Shown here: positions 52,899-62,614 of the stretch, in pieces | Numbering within the stretch: the stretch's first letter is position 1 | Layout of the letters: every line of letters starts with the position of its first letter | Source of the DNA: CAIVVT01 sp963757265 | GTDB lineage: Bacteria > Acidobacteriota > Terriglobia > Bryobacterales > Bryobacteraceae | DNA length: 64,000 nucleotides | NCBI GenBank assembly: GCA_963757265.1 | Contig: CAVWRA010000004.1 | Coordinates: 557,106-621,105 of the forward strand | Direction: 5' to 3' | The notes under the pieces: generated by a model | Seen by the model: only the letters and a program-made list of their open reading frames with translations | Told to the model about the DNA's origin: nothing | The model's database searches: none | Position numbers and translations under genes: made by a program

Positions 52899-55784
52899 AT
52901 GTCAAATAGAACTGCGGTACTGCTTTGCGCCCTGACCCTGGCCGGCGCGGAGGCTCGGGCGACGGAGCGTGTTCAATGCCCCGCCACGGCAGACAACTGG
53001 ATAGGAACTCCGTCCTGGATTCCCCACCCCGGGCAATCCCCGAACCACGGCGCGGACAGCGACCTCCTGGTCAGCGGCCGCAGCAGCTACGCGCTGCTGG
53101 CCTTCGACATGTCCGCAGTCAAAGGCCTGCGCATCGAAAAGGCTATTCTTCGCGTTCACCGCAAACCAGATCCCACACCGCTGACCATGGTGGGCATTTC
53201 CACCATCAGCGGCTCCGAGCCCTGGATGGAAAGCGAGGCGAACTACTTTTTCGCCAAGTCCGGCCATCCTTGGGCATACAGGGGCTCGGACGTCGCCGAC
53301 GTGACCTTCGGTCTCGGCGGCAGCCTTTATGCTTACGTGAAGGCGCGACCTGCCGGGGACGACTGGTATGAGATCGATGTCCCAGTTCAGATCGCAACCG
53401 CCCTGGCCATCGGCGACCAGTTTGGCCTCATGCTGAGCGACGAGAAGGGACAGACTCGCACGCGCCACGCGATCGGCAGCCGCGAGAGCTCCGATCCGCC
53501 GGTGCTGATCGTCGAGGGCGTCCGTTCCAATGCCAAAGCCGGTCCGGTGCACGCGATGGCGCCGCGTTCGGCCACCGCGCTGGGCCGCACTTCGCTGCAG
53601 CCCGGCAGCGTTATTCTCCATTTCGGAGGCGCCAATGCCGCGCGTTACGAGTTGCGCTACTCGGAATCTCCAATCAGCTCGAAGAGCTTTGAGGCCGCCT
53701 CGCCAGTGCCGCGCTGGATGCTAGACCCGCTGGCCCCCAAGGCCGAGCCGATGGCCGTCTCGAATGCGCTCCATGACGAAGTGAACGCTGTGGTCGAACA
53801 GTTGCAGCCCGGCAAGCTCTACTACTTCGCCGCGCGCGGCGTGAGTGCCACGGGCCAGCCGGGCCCGGTCAGCGCGCTCGGTAGTCTGCGGGCGTACGCA
53901 CGCACGTGGCCCGAATTGCCGAAGACGGCCCAGACATCGCAGGCGGAGGAGCGATCCGCCGGTGGCGGAGTGAAGGTCTGGTCATTCTCCGAGTTGCACA
54001 AAGTGAACCCGCAAAGCGGCGTACTGCTCGAAAAGGGTCCCGTCTGGACCGGCAGCGTCAAGCTCACCGGGGCGCGAAACGAGTTCGTCGCGTTCCAGGT
54101 GGCAGTTGAGAGCGAAACTCCAGTCAAAGATATCGCCGTCACGGTGGACCAGCCGCTTTTCGCCGAATGCAAGCTGCCGCTCGTCTTCCAGAAGATCGGC
54201 GCCGTGCAACTCTACCGCGAGTGGATGGTGCCGGACGACAAGGACACCAGCCCGAGTCGCCCCTGGTATCCCGATCCGCTCATCCCACTCAGCGGCGTGT
54301 TCGATCTGCCCGCCTCCGATAACGGCGTGCCGCACCAGCGCGTGCAGCCGGTTTTCGTTGATATCTACATCCCGCACGACGCGGCGCCCGGCGTTCACCA
54401 CGGAAGTATCGCGGTGCGCGCCGGCGGCCAACTCATCCGCAATGTCCCGGTTGACGTGGACGTGCTCCCGTTCGGGCTGCCCGACAACCTGAACTTCCTC
54501 GTGGACCTCAATGCCTACGGCGGCGTGAACGGCGGCTACGACATTCAGCGCGGCACTCCCGAGTACCACAAGCTGCTGCAGGCATATCACCGAATGGCGC
54601 ACCTGAATCGCGCGAACCTGGACGTGCTCGGCTATTCCCACACGGGCACCACCGAGCCGGACCAGGCGCCGCCGCTGGAGGGCGAGGGCGCCGCCACCAA
54701 GGTCGCGAACTGGGACGCCTGGGACGCGCACTTCGGCCCGTTGGTCTCAGGCTCCGCCTTCGCCGACCTGCCGCGCGCCTCCGTCCCCGTGCCGATCATC
54801 TATCTCGCGCTGTTCGAGAACTGGCCCGGCGACCTGCGCAAGCAGTACAAATGGAACATCCCGGAGCGGCCCAAGACGAAGGCCGAGTATGACGAACTGA
54901 TCGCACGCCAAGCGCTTGAAAGCGGCCCTATCGAAGAGGGGTTCCCGCAGGATTACCAGGAGCGATTTTCGGCTGTATCCCGGCAGTTTGCCCAGCACTT
55001 CCGAGAGCGGAAGTGGCTCACGACTCAGTACCAGATCTTTTTCAACGACAAGTATTACTACAAGGACCCGACCCGCATGTCTGCCGCCAACGGAGTTTCC
55101 TGGTGGCTGCTGGACGAGCCTAACCATCATGACGACTACCGCGCCCTCAGTTTCTTCGGCTGGCTCGGCAAGCGCTGGTTGAAGGACTACCCGGATGTGC
55201 CGATGGTCTTCCGCGCCGATATCAGCTACGTGGATTTCATCCGCGATCAACTCGCGGACCAGATCGATATCGACTGCACCAGCCAGCACTTCTGGACCAA
55301 GAACCGCTACCTGATGGACCACCGTAACCGCTTCGGGCGCACCTACTGGAACTACGCCAGCACCAATCATCCGCGCGAAACCAACGTCGGGATGCGCGCC
55401 TGGTGCTGGCGCGCGTGGGTCGCCGGCGCCGATGGCATCGTGCCCTGGAATACCGTTCATGGCAAAGATGCGTGGGACCGCGCCGAACCGCTGACCGTCT
55501 TCTACGTGGGCCAGAAATTCGGCCTCAACGAGCCGTTCGGCTGCCTCCGCCTCAAGGCCTTCCGCCGCGGCCAGCAGGATGTGGAGTATCTGACTCTGCT
55601 GGGCCGCAAGATGGGCTGGGACCGGGAGGCGGTGCAGCGTGCAGTGGCCGGGGCGCTGGACCTTTCCGAGGACGTGCGCCTCCAATACGAAGAAGATGCC
55701 GGCGGCATCCGTTTCAACCGCATTGACGACGCGCAACTCGACCAGGTGCGCCTCCGCATCGCGGCCGCATTGACCGCAAAGTAA
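52899..55784 (+). CDS. Exported DUF4091 / GH123-like protein with DNRLRE-like N-terminus
   Basis: The 961-residue protein has a signal peptide (MSNRTAVLLCALTLAGAEA). Residues about 25-200 resemble a DNRLRE domain (SYALLAFDMSAVKGLRIEKA). A fibronectin-like stretch follows, then a GH123-like barrel from about 400 with a possible acid pair in WWLLDEPNHHDDY. The DUF4091 C-terminus has GCLRLKAFRRGQQDVEYL. GH123-type enzymes act on N-acetylgalactosamine glycosides; whether this member does so is unknown. It reads alone between repeat DNA and the opposing TPR gene. Confidence 0.85.
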   Translation: MSNRTAVLLCALTLAGAEARATERVQCPATADNWIGTPSWIPHPGQSPNHGADSDLLVSGRSSYALLAFDMSAVKGLRIEKAILRVHRKPDPTPLTMVGISTISGSEPWMESEANYFFAKSGHPWAYRGSDVADVTFGLGGSLYAYVKARPAGDDWYEIDVPVQIATALAIGDQFGLMLSDEKGQTRTRHAIGSRESSDPPVLIVEGVRSNAKAGPVHAMAPRSATALGRTSLQPGSVILHFGGANAARYELRYSESPISSKSFEAASPVPRWMLDPLAPKAEPMAVSNALHDEVNAVVEQLQPGKLYYFAARGVSATGQPGPVSALGSLRAYARTWPELPKTAQTSQAEERSAGGGVKVWSFSELHKVNPQSGVLLEKGPVWTGSVKLTGARNEFVAFQVAVESETPVKDIAVTVDQPLFAECKLPLVFQKIGAVQLYREWMVPDDKDTSPSRPWYPDPLIPLSGVFDLPASDNGVPHQRVQPVFVDIYIPHDAAPGVHHGSIAVRAGGQLIRNVPVDVDVLPFGLPDNLNFLVDLNAYGGVNGGYDIQRGTPEYHKLLQAYHRMAHLNRANLDVLGYSHTGTTEPDQAPPLEGEGAATKVANWDAWDAHFGPLVSGSAFADLPRASVPVPIIYLALFENWPGDLRKQYKWNIPERPKTKAEYDELIARQALESGPIEEGFPQDYQERFSAVSRQFAQHFRERKWLTTQYQIFFNDKYYYKDPTRMSAANGVSWWLLDEPNHHDDYRALSFFGWLGKRWLKDYPDVPMVFRADISYVDFIRDQLADQIDIDCTSQHFWTKNRYLMDHRNRFGRTYWNYASTNHPRETNVGMRAWCWRAWVAGADGIVPWNTVHGKDAWDRAEPLTVFYVGQKFGLNEPFGCLRLKAFRRGQQDVEYLTLLGRKMGWDREAVQRAVAGALDLSEDVRLQYEEDAGGIRFNRIDDAQLDQVRLRIAAALTAK

Positions 55785-55931
55785 GCGCAAACCGCCGCTA
55801 CGTGTCAGTAGTCAGAACGGAATCCGCGGGGCGGAGCGGCGCTAGCTAACCATGAGCCAGGCGACAAGTGCGTCTCCCGCAGGGACCGAGCGAGCAACCC
55901 CCGCCACCGCCGTTGTCTCGCGTTACTCCAC

Positions 55932-58900
55932 TCAAGGCAGCGGGTCCAACACGTCTCCTGAAAGCTCGAAGCGCGGAGCCAGCAACTCGGGCTGAGCCTT
56001 GACTGCATCTTGCATCAGCCGGCGCGCGGCTTGCGTCTCCCCGGCGTTCTTCTTGGCCAGGCCAAGCAGGTAGCGCGCTTCGGCGCGGTGGTTGGGACGG
56101 GTCGAGTCCATTTCCGTCTCCGCGAAATCTACGAAGTGCCTGGTCAGTTGGCTTGCTTCCGCCTTGCGGCCGAGCCGCTCGAGCGAGAGCACCATATAGA
56201 AGTTCTCACTGTTCCAGCTGTCGCGGTCGCCCGACAGTTGCTCCACGCCCTCGATGCCCTTCTCGTAGGCCCGCCGGGCCTCCGCCTGCCGGCCCAGCGC
56301 ATCGAGAGTGCGACCGAGGAAGTACTGCAGACGCGGAGTAGATTGGAACTGGAAAGTGTCTACGCCCAGCGAGACGGGCGGTTTCATGGACGACTCGAAA
56401 AGCGCAAGCGCTGCGGCATAACGGCCTTGGTTGAACGCCGCCGCGCTCATCCCATAGCGCATAGCACGGTATTTGTCCCGCAAGCCGTAGCTTCGGTGGC
56501 GGGGTTCGAACTCGTGTGTGGCGATGAGTTTCTCAGCATCCTGATAGCGACCCTTGACCAGGTGGGCGGCGATCAGCGCTTCGGCCAGATCGTCGTCCTT
56601 GGGCGAGCGTTCGAAGGCCTTCGTCAGCAAGGCGAACTGCTCGTCAAAGCGGCCGGCCCGGGCGTACAGAGCACTGAGGTCGTTGAAGGTCCGGACATGC
56701 GCCGGGTTCAGTTGCGTGGCGGCTTCCAGCTGCGCGGCCGCTTTTTCTAGCGGGTAGCCCTGTTCGGCGTAGGCCAGGCCGAGCGCGCGGTGCGACTGAA
56801 AGTCGCGCGGGCCAGCCTCCACGGCGGCTTCCCACTGGCGAATCGCCTCGGCGGGCCGTTCGTGGTAGTAAAGCAGGCAAGCCAGATTGAACCGCGCCAC
56901 GGTATCCTTGGGATCGGCCTCGACCGCGGCTGCCAGCGGCGCTTCACTTTCTTCGCGATAGGGGAAGCGGTCCAGGTTGCCACTGGCAGTCCGGGCCTTT
57001 TTCAGATACTCGGTCGCCCGCGTCGCTTCGCCGCCCTTTTGCAGGCAGTAGGCCAGCGTATAGTAGAACTCAGGCGTAGTGCCCCAGGGATCCCGGTTGT
57101 CGTGTTCGACGATTTCCAGAATCCGGGCCGCGTCCTTCCACTTCCGCAACTTCTCGTAGAAGATGGCCAGGTCCAGGGCCTCCTGACTTTGTCCTCCGGT
57201 GAGACGCAACAGCTCGGCCTTGCTCGCGGGATCGCCTGTCAGAAAGTAGTGCTCGGCTGCGGCGAAACGGTCCGATGAGTCGATGCGCTCGATTTCGGCC
57301 AACTGCTTCAGCGCGTTCGGCGCGTTGTTCTGCTCACGCCAGGTCACGGCCAGCAGCAACCGCGAATTCATGTCGTAGCCGTTGGCCATGATGGCTCGTT
57401 CCAGATGGCTCACGGCGGAATCGAGGTTCCTGCCGAGAAACGCCAGGCGTCCGAGGTGGAATTCGCGCTCTCCGAAGTACGCGCTCTGCGGCCAGATGTA
57501 ATAGAGATTGCGCTCGGCGTGCTGGTCATCACCACGCGCGAACTGGCTCATGGCGAGGTAGTAATAAGCTTCGTCCAGGTAGGGATCGCGCTCGATGGCC
57601 TTTTGCAAATGCGTGATGGCGTTTTCGTACCGGCCTGCGGTGAAGTGATAGATGCCCAGTTGCAGGTGCGCGCGCGAGAAGCCCGGATCGCGCGCCAGGG
57701 ACTGGTTCAGCAGATCCTCGGCCGCAGCATAATTCAGTTCCTTGAGTTTGAATTCGGCCGCCACCACCAGTTCTTCCGCGCTCATCTGCCCGGGGGACTT
57801 ACGCGGTTTTTCAAGCGGCGCGGTGAAAGAGGTGTACTCCTTGCGTCCGGGATCGCTGTCAGGGCGGTGATAGGCCATCAGCTCACGGCCGGCCGCATCC
57901 GTCACCCGAACCACCAGGCCCTTCGTCTGCGCCGCTGTCACGCGGGCATCGAACGGCTGGCCGGGCGCGAGGTCGGCACGAGTGCTGATAAGCTGAATGC
58001 CTTCGGCGGTGACGATCACGCTCGCTCCGTTCAGCACCCGCATGGCCGCGAGACGAACGCGCACGTCATGATCCTGAACTTCCAGGTTCAGGGCCACATC
58101 GCGCGTGGTCGTGGTCAGCCCGCCAATGCCGGACACCGGCAGCCACCATTCGCTCCACTGCTCCACCTTGTGCGGACCCACGTACTCGTAGTGACCGTCC
58201 CAGACGTGCCGCCCGCTCTGCACTTCGATATACGGGCCGGCATGGTCCGTGTAGGCACGCTCCAGGGCAGTCGCGCTGTCACTATAGCCGAATGTCCACA
58301 ACTTCATGCCCTGGACGATGCGGCGATCGGCGTATCGAAAAACGCCATAGTCCAGGTCGAAGTGATAGGCGCCTTGGAAATCATCGTATGTGTCTATTCC
58401 GAATACGCCGAGCATGTGCTTGTTGTTGCGGTCCCAACTGTAGTCGATGCCGTTGAACACAGGCCAGTCCGCGATCTCGGCAGTCGTATGGCCGATGGTC
58501 CGGCTCATGGGGTAGATAAAGCGGGTCTTCTCGGTGGCGGCCAGGCTGCCGCTGATCCAGAACATCTGCGGCATGCGGCCGTCCCGCCCGTTGTAACAGA
58601 AGACGCTCATCTGCAGCGCCGCGATCCCGGGATGGAGCGTGGCGATCAGATTCACCTTCATGTGATACACGGGATCCAATTCGCCCAGTACCAGCGAGAC
58701 GCTGCCATCTTCATTGCGGACGACTTTGTTGGACCAGAAGGGTTCGCCTCGCAAGGTCATGGAGTGCAGATCGTGCGGGCCGGTCAGTTCGATTCCAAAC
58801 AGCGGGAAGCTGTCCTTAGGGTTGTAGTTGGCGGGCTTGATGACGTCGTTGCGGTAGAAGACCTCGCGGCTGCGGACCTTGTCAAAGAGAGAGAACAAGC

Positions 58901-59192
58901 GGCCGCCGAATTCGGGAAGATAGGTGATCTTCAGGTACTCATTTTCGATGAAGATCGCCTGATAATTCCGCGGTGTCGGACTGTCCTGCCGGAAGGGATG
59001 CAGGTAAGCCGTGAAGGGATACAGGCCGGTCACCGTGGAGTTGCCGAACAAGGCCGGCTCGGTCTCTCTGGCGCTGTGTTCGTAAGTCGGTAGGGTAAGG
59101 GTGCCTTCGGAAACCCGAATCGATTCCGCGGGCGCGGCATGACAGGCCAGCGCTGCCAGAACGAGCACCGCGAGCTGGTTCGATAACTTCAT
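55932..59192 (-). CDS. Exported DUF5107 protein with long TPR array
   Basis: The 1086-residue protein has a signal peptide (MKLSNQLAVLVLAALACHA). A beta-rich DUF5107 region at about residues 45-350 follows (AIFIENEYLKITYLPEFGGRL, LFGIELTGPHDLHS). Many TPR repeats then run from about residue 490 to the end (GIYHFTAGRYENAITHLQKA, GLAYAEQGYPLEKAAAQLE). The DUF5107 region resembles galactose mutarotase-like sandwiches and may bind carbohydrate. A short frame lies directly upstream on the same strand. Confidence 0.88.
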   Translation of the reverse strand: MKLSNQLAVLVLAALACHAAPAESIRVSEGTLTLPTYEHSARETEPALFGNSTVTGLYPFTAYLHPFRQDSPTPRNYQAIFIENEYLKITYLPEFGGRLFSLFDKVRSREVFYRNDVIKPANYNPKDSFPLFGIELTGPHDLHSMTLRGEPFWSNKVVRNEDGSVSLVLGELDPVYHMKVNLIATLHPGIAALQMSVFCYNGRDGRMPQMFWISGSLAATEKTRFIYPMSRTIGHTTAEIADWPVFNGIDYSWDRNNKHMLGVFGIDTYDDFQGAYHFDLDYGVFRYADRRIVQGMKLWTFGYSDSATALERAYTDHAGPYIEVQSGRHVWDGHYEYVGPHKVEQWSEWWLPVSGIGGLTTTTRDVALNLEVQDHDVRVRLAAMRVLNGASVIVTAEGIQLISTRADLAPGQPFDARVTAAQTKGLVVRVTDAAGRELMAYHRPDSDPGRKEYTSFTAPLEKPRKSPGQMSAEELVVAAEFKLKELNYAAAEDLLNQSLARDPGFSRAHLQLGIYHFTAGRYENAITHLQKAIERDPYLDEAYYYLAMSQFARGDDQHAERNLYYIWPQSAYFGEREFHLGRLAFLGRNLDSAVSHLERAIMANGYDMNSRLLLAVTWREQNNAPNALKQLAEIERIDSSDRFAAAEHYFLTGDPASKAELLRLTGGQSQEALDLAIFYEKLRKWKDAARILEIVEHDNRDPWGTTPEFYYTLAYCLQKGGEATRATEYLKKARTASGNLDRFPYREESEAPLAAAVEADPKDTVARFNLACLLYYHERPAEAIRQWEAAVEAGPRDFQSHRALGLAYAEQGYPLEKAAAQLEAATQLNPAHVRTFNDLSALYARAGRFDEQFALLTKAFERSPKDDDLAEALIAAHLVKGRYQDAEKLIATHEFEPRHRSYGLRDKYRAMRYGMSAAAFNQGRYAAALALFESSMKPPVSLGVDTFQFQSTPRLQYFLGRTLDALGRQAEARRAYEKGIEGVEQLSGDRDSWNSENFYMVLSLERLGRKAEASQLTRHFVDFAETEMDSTRPNHRAEARYLLGLAKKNAGETQAARRLMQDAVKAQPELLAPRFELSGDVLDPLP

Positions 59193-59220
59193 TGCGGTTC
59201 TCTTGGGGGAAAGTATTGCT

Positions 59221-59475
59221 TCATTTCACCTCCAGACTGCGAGGCAAGGAGACGGCCATGCAGTTGTCGGATTCGTAGTAATCGGGATTCTGCAACGGAG
59301 CACAGGCGCATGCATCTGTGAATGGCCGGTCCCGCCTATAGATCCAGAATCCCCTGGCATCCAGCAGTGCGATTACGTCGCTGGCGTCTCCGCTCAGATC
59401 CGCGCCACGGGTCGTGGGATCGGGGTTGTTGTCGTCAGCGGACAGAACGACACGGAGTAAGTGGCCGTCGATCAT
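59221..59475 (-). CDS. Possible small hypothetical protein upstream of the TPR gene
   Basis: A start at 59475 (MIDGHLLRVVLSADDNNPDP) gives 84 residues with DASDVIALLDARGFWIYRRD and two cysteines in TDACACAPLQ. It stops 28 bases before the TPR gene. Its start overlaps the beginning of the integrase remnant on the other strand, so it may be truncated. I do not recognise it. Confidence 0.35.
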   Translation of the reverse strand: MIDGHLLRVVLSADDNNPDPTTRGADLSGDASDVIALLDARGFWIYRRDRPFTDACACAPLQNPDYYESDNCMAVSLPRSLEVK

Positions 59476-60402
59476 CCCGCATTCTTTCACATTGCCGGAG
59501 GGCAGATTGCACTACTGGCCGTCGGGCATGTGAGCAGGCTACCTGGTGGGAGTCTGGTGGTGGAGATTACGCCGAATGTCGTGAAGCCGTATGAAGCCGA
59601 TCGCCTGAATATGAAAGCCGGGCCGAAGACCATCAACGATGAGGTGCAGTTGGTGATCCGGCTGTGCGGCGAGCAGGGCGCCCTGATTCGCGCGGCGCGA
59701 CGCCGCGATAAGGCACTGAAGCTGCCATTGCCCCCCTCGCCCGGCTGCCCGTACAGCGCGGAGGAGAAGGCGCGCATGCTGGCGGAAGCTGCGAAGCTGC
59801 GGAGTAAGAACATGTACCCCGGCCTGGTGCTGGACCTAAACTGTGGCCTGCGCGACAAGGAATTGCGGGAGATTCGGTGGCGGCAGATAGACCTCGTCCA
59901 CAAGAAGCAGCTCACGGTCGGCAAGTCGAAAACCGACGCAGGCACCGGGCGCGTGATCCCACTGAATGTCACGGCCATCGCTGCGCTGGAGGCGCACGCC
60001 GCCTGGTACATCCGGCGGTTCGGTGAGTGCCGGCCGGAGTAGTTTGTGTTCGTCTTCGGGACGCCCCGGCCCAAAGACCCCACCCGTCCAATCACGTCGT
60101 TCAAGACTGCGTGGACCAAAGTCCGAGAGAAGGCGGGGGTGAAGGGCCGGTGGCACGACAACCGCCGCACCCTGGTCACGGAACTGGCGGAATCGGGCGC
60201 CGGCGACGAGGTGATCATGAGCATCGCCGGGCACGTCTCGCGCGCCATGCTCTCTCGTTATTCCCATGTGCGGATGGAGGCGAAACGGCGCGCTCTTGAC
60301 GAAATCTCCGCACGCCAGTGCGCAGCCGACGAAAAGCGTCAGCAGGAAATCGCAGCGCGGCAGCAGGCTGCGCTCGTCTCTCAATCGGTGGTTGTTCAGT
60401 AA
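59461..60402 (+). pseudogene. Phage-type tyrosine integrase remnant, N-terminally truncated, with amber stop
   Basis: The recognisable part starts with LAVGHVSRLPGGSLVVEITP and runs through GPKTINDEVQLVIRLCGEQ to the catalytic domain. A TAG at 60040-60042 sits where the paralogue at 20347 has tryptophan (PEWYVF there, PE-stop-FVF here). After it the frame continues with GRWHDNRRTLVTEL, SIAGHVSRAML and RYSHVRMEAK, ending at 60402. Catalytic residues are otherwise kept (GLRDKELREI, HxxR, Y). The N-terminal Arm domain is missing. Part of an old integrated element. Confidence 0.8.
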
Positions 60403-60547
60403 TAGTTGGCGATAGCCACTGACCGTCGCCGAGCGGCCGATTTCCCAGAAGCGGACTTGGGGCTCGGGTCGCGCGATAGATCAGCGAGTGGGGCGTGATA
60501 CTGCAACTTGGCGCCGACGAATGCGAATTCTCCAGTTGCGCCGTCGC

Positions 60548-62062
60548 TCAACTCCTCTTCCCCGGCGTAAAGGGGACGCCGTCCTCGCGGCAGATCTCCT
60601 TGAGGGTGGGGCGTGCGCTCAAGGGGCCGCACGGCAATCCACCCCCGGGCATGACCCACTGGCCGACCATCCGGAAGCGCCGCAGGCCGGGAAGCTTGTT
60701 GGGCAGCGGACGGAATCCGACGGCCGGCGTAAGCAGCCAGCCCTCCATGCTCCCTTTCCAGTTGCCGGTAAAGCGAAGGACCGTCGCCGGGCTGGAGACG
60801 TCGACGGTTTCGACGGCCGACCGCAGGCCGGGGACGCGCCGCTCCAGCCGCTCGATCACCGCCTCCGCCACGCGCTGTTTCTCGGCGCGGTACGCCAGCA
60901 TGTCGCTCTTACGCAGGTCATCCCAATACGAGTCGTTGTAGGTGGGCAGGAAGCAGATGACAGCGGTCTTGCCCGCCGGGGCGAAGGTCGGATCGAAGTG
61001 GAAAAAGCGTAGGGTGATCAGATCGACGGTCGTCTTGGGGTCGATTTGGAGCGGCGCGTCCAACAGGTAAGTCAGGAAGTGCGGCATGTGGCCGAGATCC
61101 CTGCCAACACCGAGCGAGACCTGGAGGTAGGAGGGAAACAGAGCGTTCTTCTCGTACGCGGTCTTGAGTTGCGGACTGGTGTAGGCGCCTCCCAGCATTT
61201 CGTTCAGCGTCGTATGCCCGTCCGCGGCGGAGATGACCCAATCTCCCCGCAGCGTCTCCCCGCCGACCAGTTGGACGCCCACGGCGGCGCCGTTCTCCAC
61301 CAAAATGCGTTCGACTCGCGCGCAATAGCGGATGCTGCCGCCGAGTTCCTTAAGGCGCTTCTCGATCGGGCGGATGATCGCCTGCGCGCCACCGATGGCA
61401 TAGCCGGCGTTCCGCACGCTCATCCACGCCAGCGAAAGGACGATGGCGACGGCCGAGAGCTGCGCCAGTTCGCCTCGGCCGAAGTAGGCGCGGATCAGCG
61501 GGTCCTGAAATCGCGCGCCGTACTCCTCGCACGTCATCTTGGAGACGCGACTCAATGTCGGGAAGATCGGCAGGTCGCGGAGCAGGATGCCGGCCTGGGC
61601 GGCCCAGCCCTGGTCGGGATAGGGCATTCGGAATCGCGCCAGCCGGCGCACGTCGCCGACAAAGGCGCGGATCGCCTTGGCATCGGCTGGCGAGCGCGCG
61701 AGCAGCGTAGCCTCTAGCCGGTCGGGGTCTGTGGGGATAGCGAGGCTTTCGCCGCTCTCGGTCTCGATGCGCGCTACCTCCTCGGGATCGACAAAGCGCA
61801 GCGCGGAGATGTCAAATAGCTCCTCCCAGTAGTCGCGCAAATCGGCGCCCGGCTTGGAGCCGACCAGCCAGTGCAGGCAGGTCTCGAAGGTGTACTCGCC
61901 CCGTCGCCAACTCATCGCCAGGCCGCCGGGCAAGGTATTCATCTCCAGCACTTCGGCATGGTAGCCGCATTTGCGGGCGTACACGCCCGCGCAGAGGCCC
62001 GCGATGCCTCCGCCGATGATGAGGATCTTCTTCGGTTCGCCTGCCCTGGCTTCACTTGACAT
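60548..62062 (-). CDS. FAD-dependent oxidoreductase of the phytoene desaturase/CrtI-CrtISO type
   Basis: The 504-residue protein begins with the dinucleotide-binding loop ILIIGGGIAGLCAGVYARKC and the second FAD region MNTLPGGLAMSWRRGEYTFE. The middle has ARVERILVENGAAVGVQLVG. The C-terminal flavin region has MVGQWVMPGGGLPCGPLSAR. The group desaturates, isomerises or oxidises polyenes and related lipids. There is no carotenoid gene cluster nearby, so the substrate is open. It is a single gene. Confidence 0.88.
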   Translation of the reverse strand: MSSEARAGEPKKILIIGGGIAGLCAGVYARKCGYHAEVLEMNTLPGGLAMSWRRGEYTFETCLHWLVGSKPGADLRDYWEELFDISALRFVDPEEVARIETESGESLAIPTDPDRLEATLLARSPADAKAIRAFVGDVRRLARFRMPYPDQGWAAQAGILLRDLPIFPTLSRVSKMTCEEYGARFQDPLIRAYFGRGELAQLSAVAIVLSLAWMSVRNAGYAIGGAQAIIRPIEKRLKELGGSIRYCARVERILVENGAAVGVQLVGGETLRGDWVISAADGHTTLNEMLGGAYTSPQLKTAYEKNALFPSYLQVSLGVGRDLGHMPHFLTYLLDAPLQIDPKTTVDLITLRFFHFDPTFAPAGKTAVICFLPTYNDSYWDDLRKSDMLAYRAEKQRVAEAVIERLERRVPGLRSAVETVDVSSPATVLRFTGNWKGSMEGWLLTPAVGFRPLPNKLPGLRRFRMVGQWVMPGGGLPCGPLSARPTLKEICREDGVPFTPGKRS

Positions 62063-62614
62063 AGGCTGCGGCCTTTCTCGCCTCCTCGTGCCACGCGGGC
62101 TCTCGCCGCGGCTGGTCTCCGATGGACAGGCGCTATAACGGATTCTCTACTCTGAATAGCTACGCGCGCCAGACGCCGCGGGTTCCGCGGAGTTCATCGG
62201 CGAACCAGCCGGTGTCTTAGGCGTCGTGCCGGAGGACGAATAGCGCGCGTTCACCGTGCAGTTCCTGCGGCTCGTCGTGCCGTTCGACTCCGGGGGCGGC
62301 GTGCTCGGATTAGTGCTGAGATCTGCACCGACAAGGCAGACTGTGGAAGGGTATGGCCGCAGTGGTGGCCAAGCTCCATCGCGAAAGCGATCCCTCAGAC
62401 ACAACCGCGGCCCCGGGATGCGGCCGATTTACTTCGACTCTCCCGATACTGCCTCCGTGGGGCAATCCGGATATCGCGGGCGAACCCTGGTGTCGTCGAC
62501 TAGAAGCGGACTTCTTGACAACGTAGCCATTCCGAGTTGCCCCTGATTCGGGCACACCTGCGGCCCCTTCATTCCCGGCTCGAAATCTGCGGTGACGCGG
62601 AATAGAATGTGCGC
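62063..62614. other. Intergenic region, nothing recognised
   Basis: 550 bases between the oxidoreductase and an unrecognised protein gene. Short frames such as 62256-62546 show no natural protein features. I see no repeats. Confidence 0.4.

Noticed and set aside
57405..59093. 562-residue open frame on the plus strand
   Set aside because: Antisense shadow of the DUF5107/TPR gene, with composition typical of such shadows.
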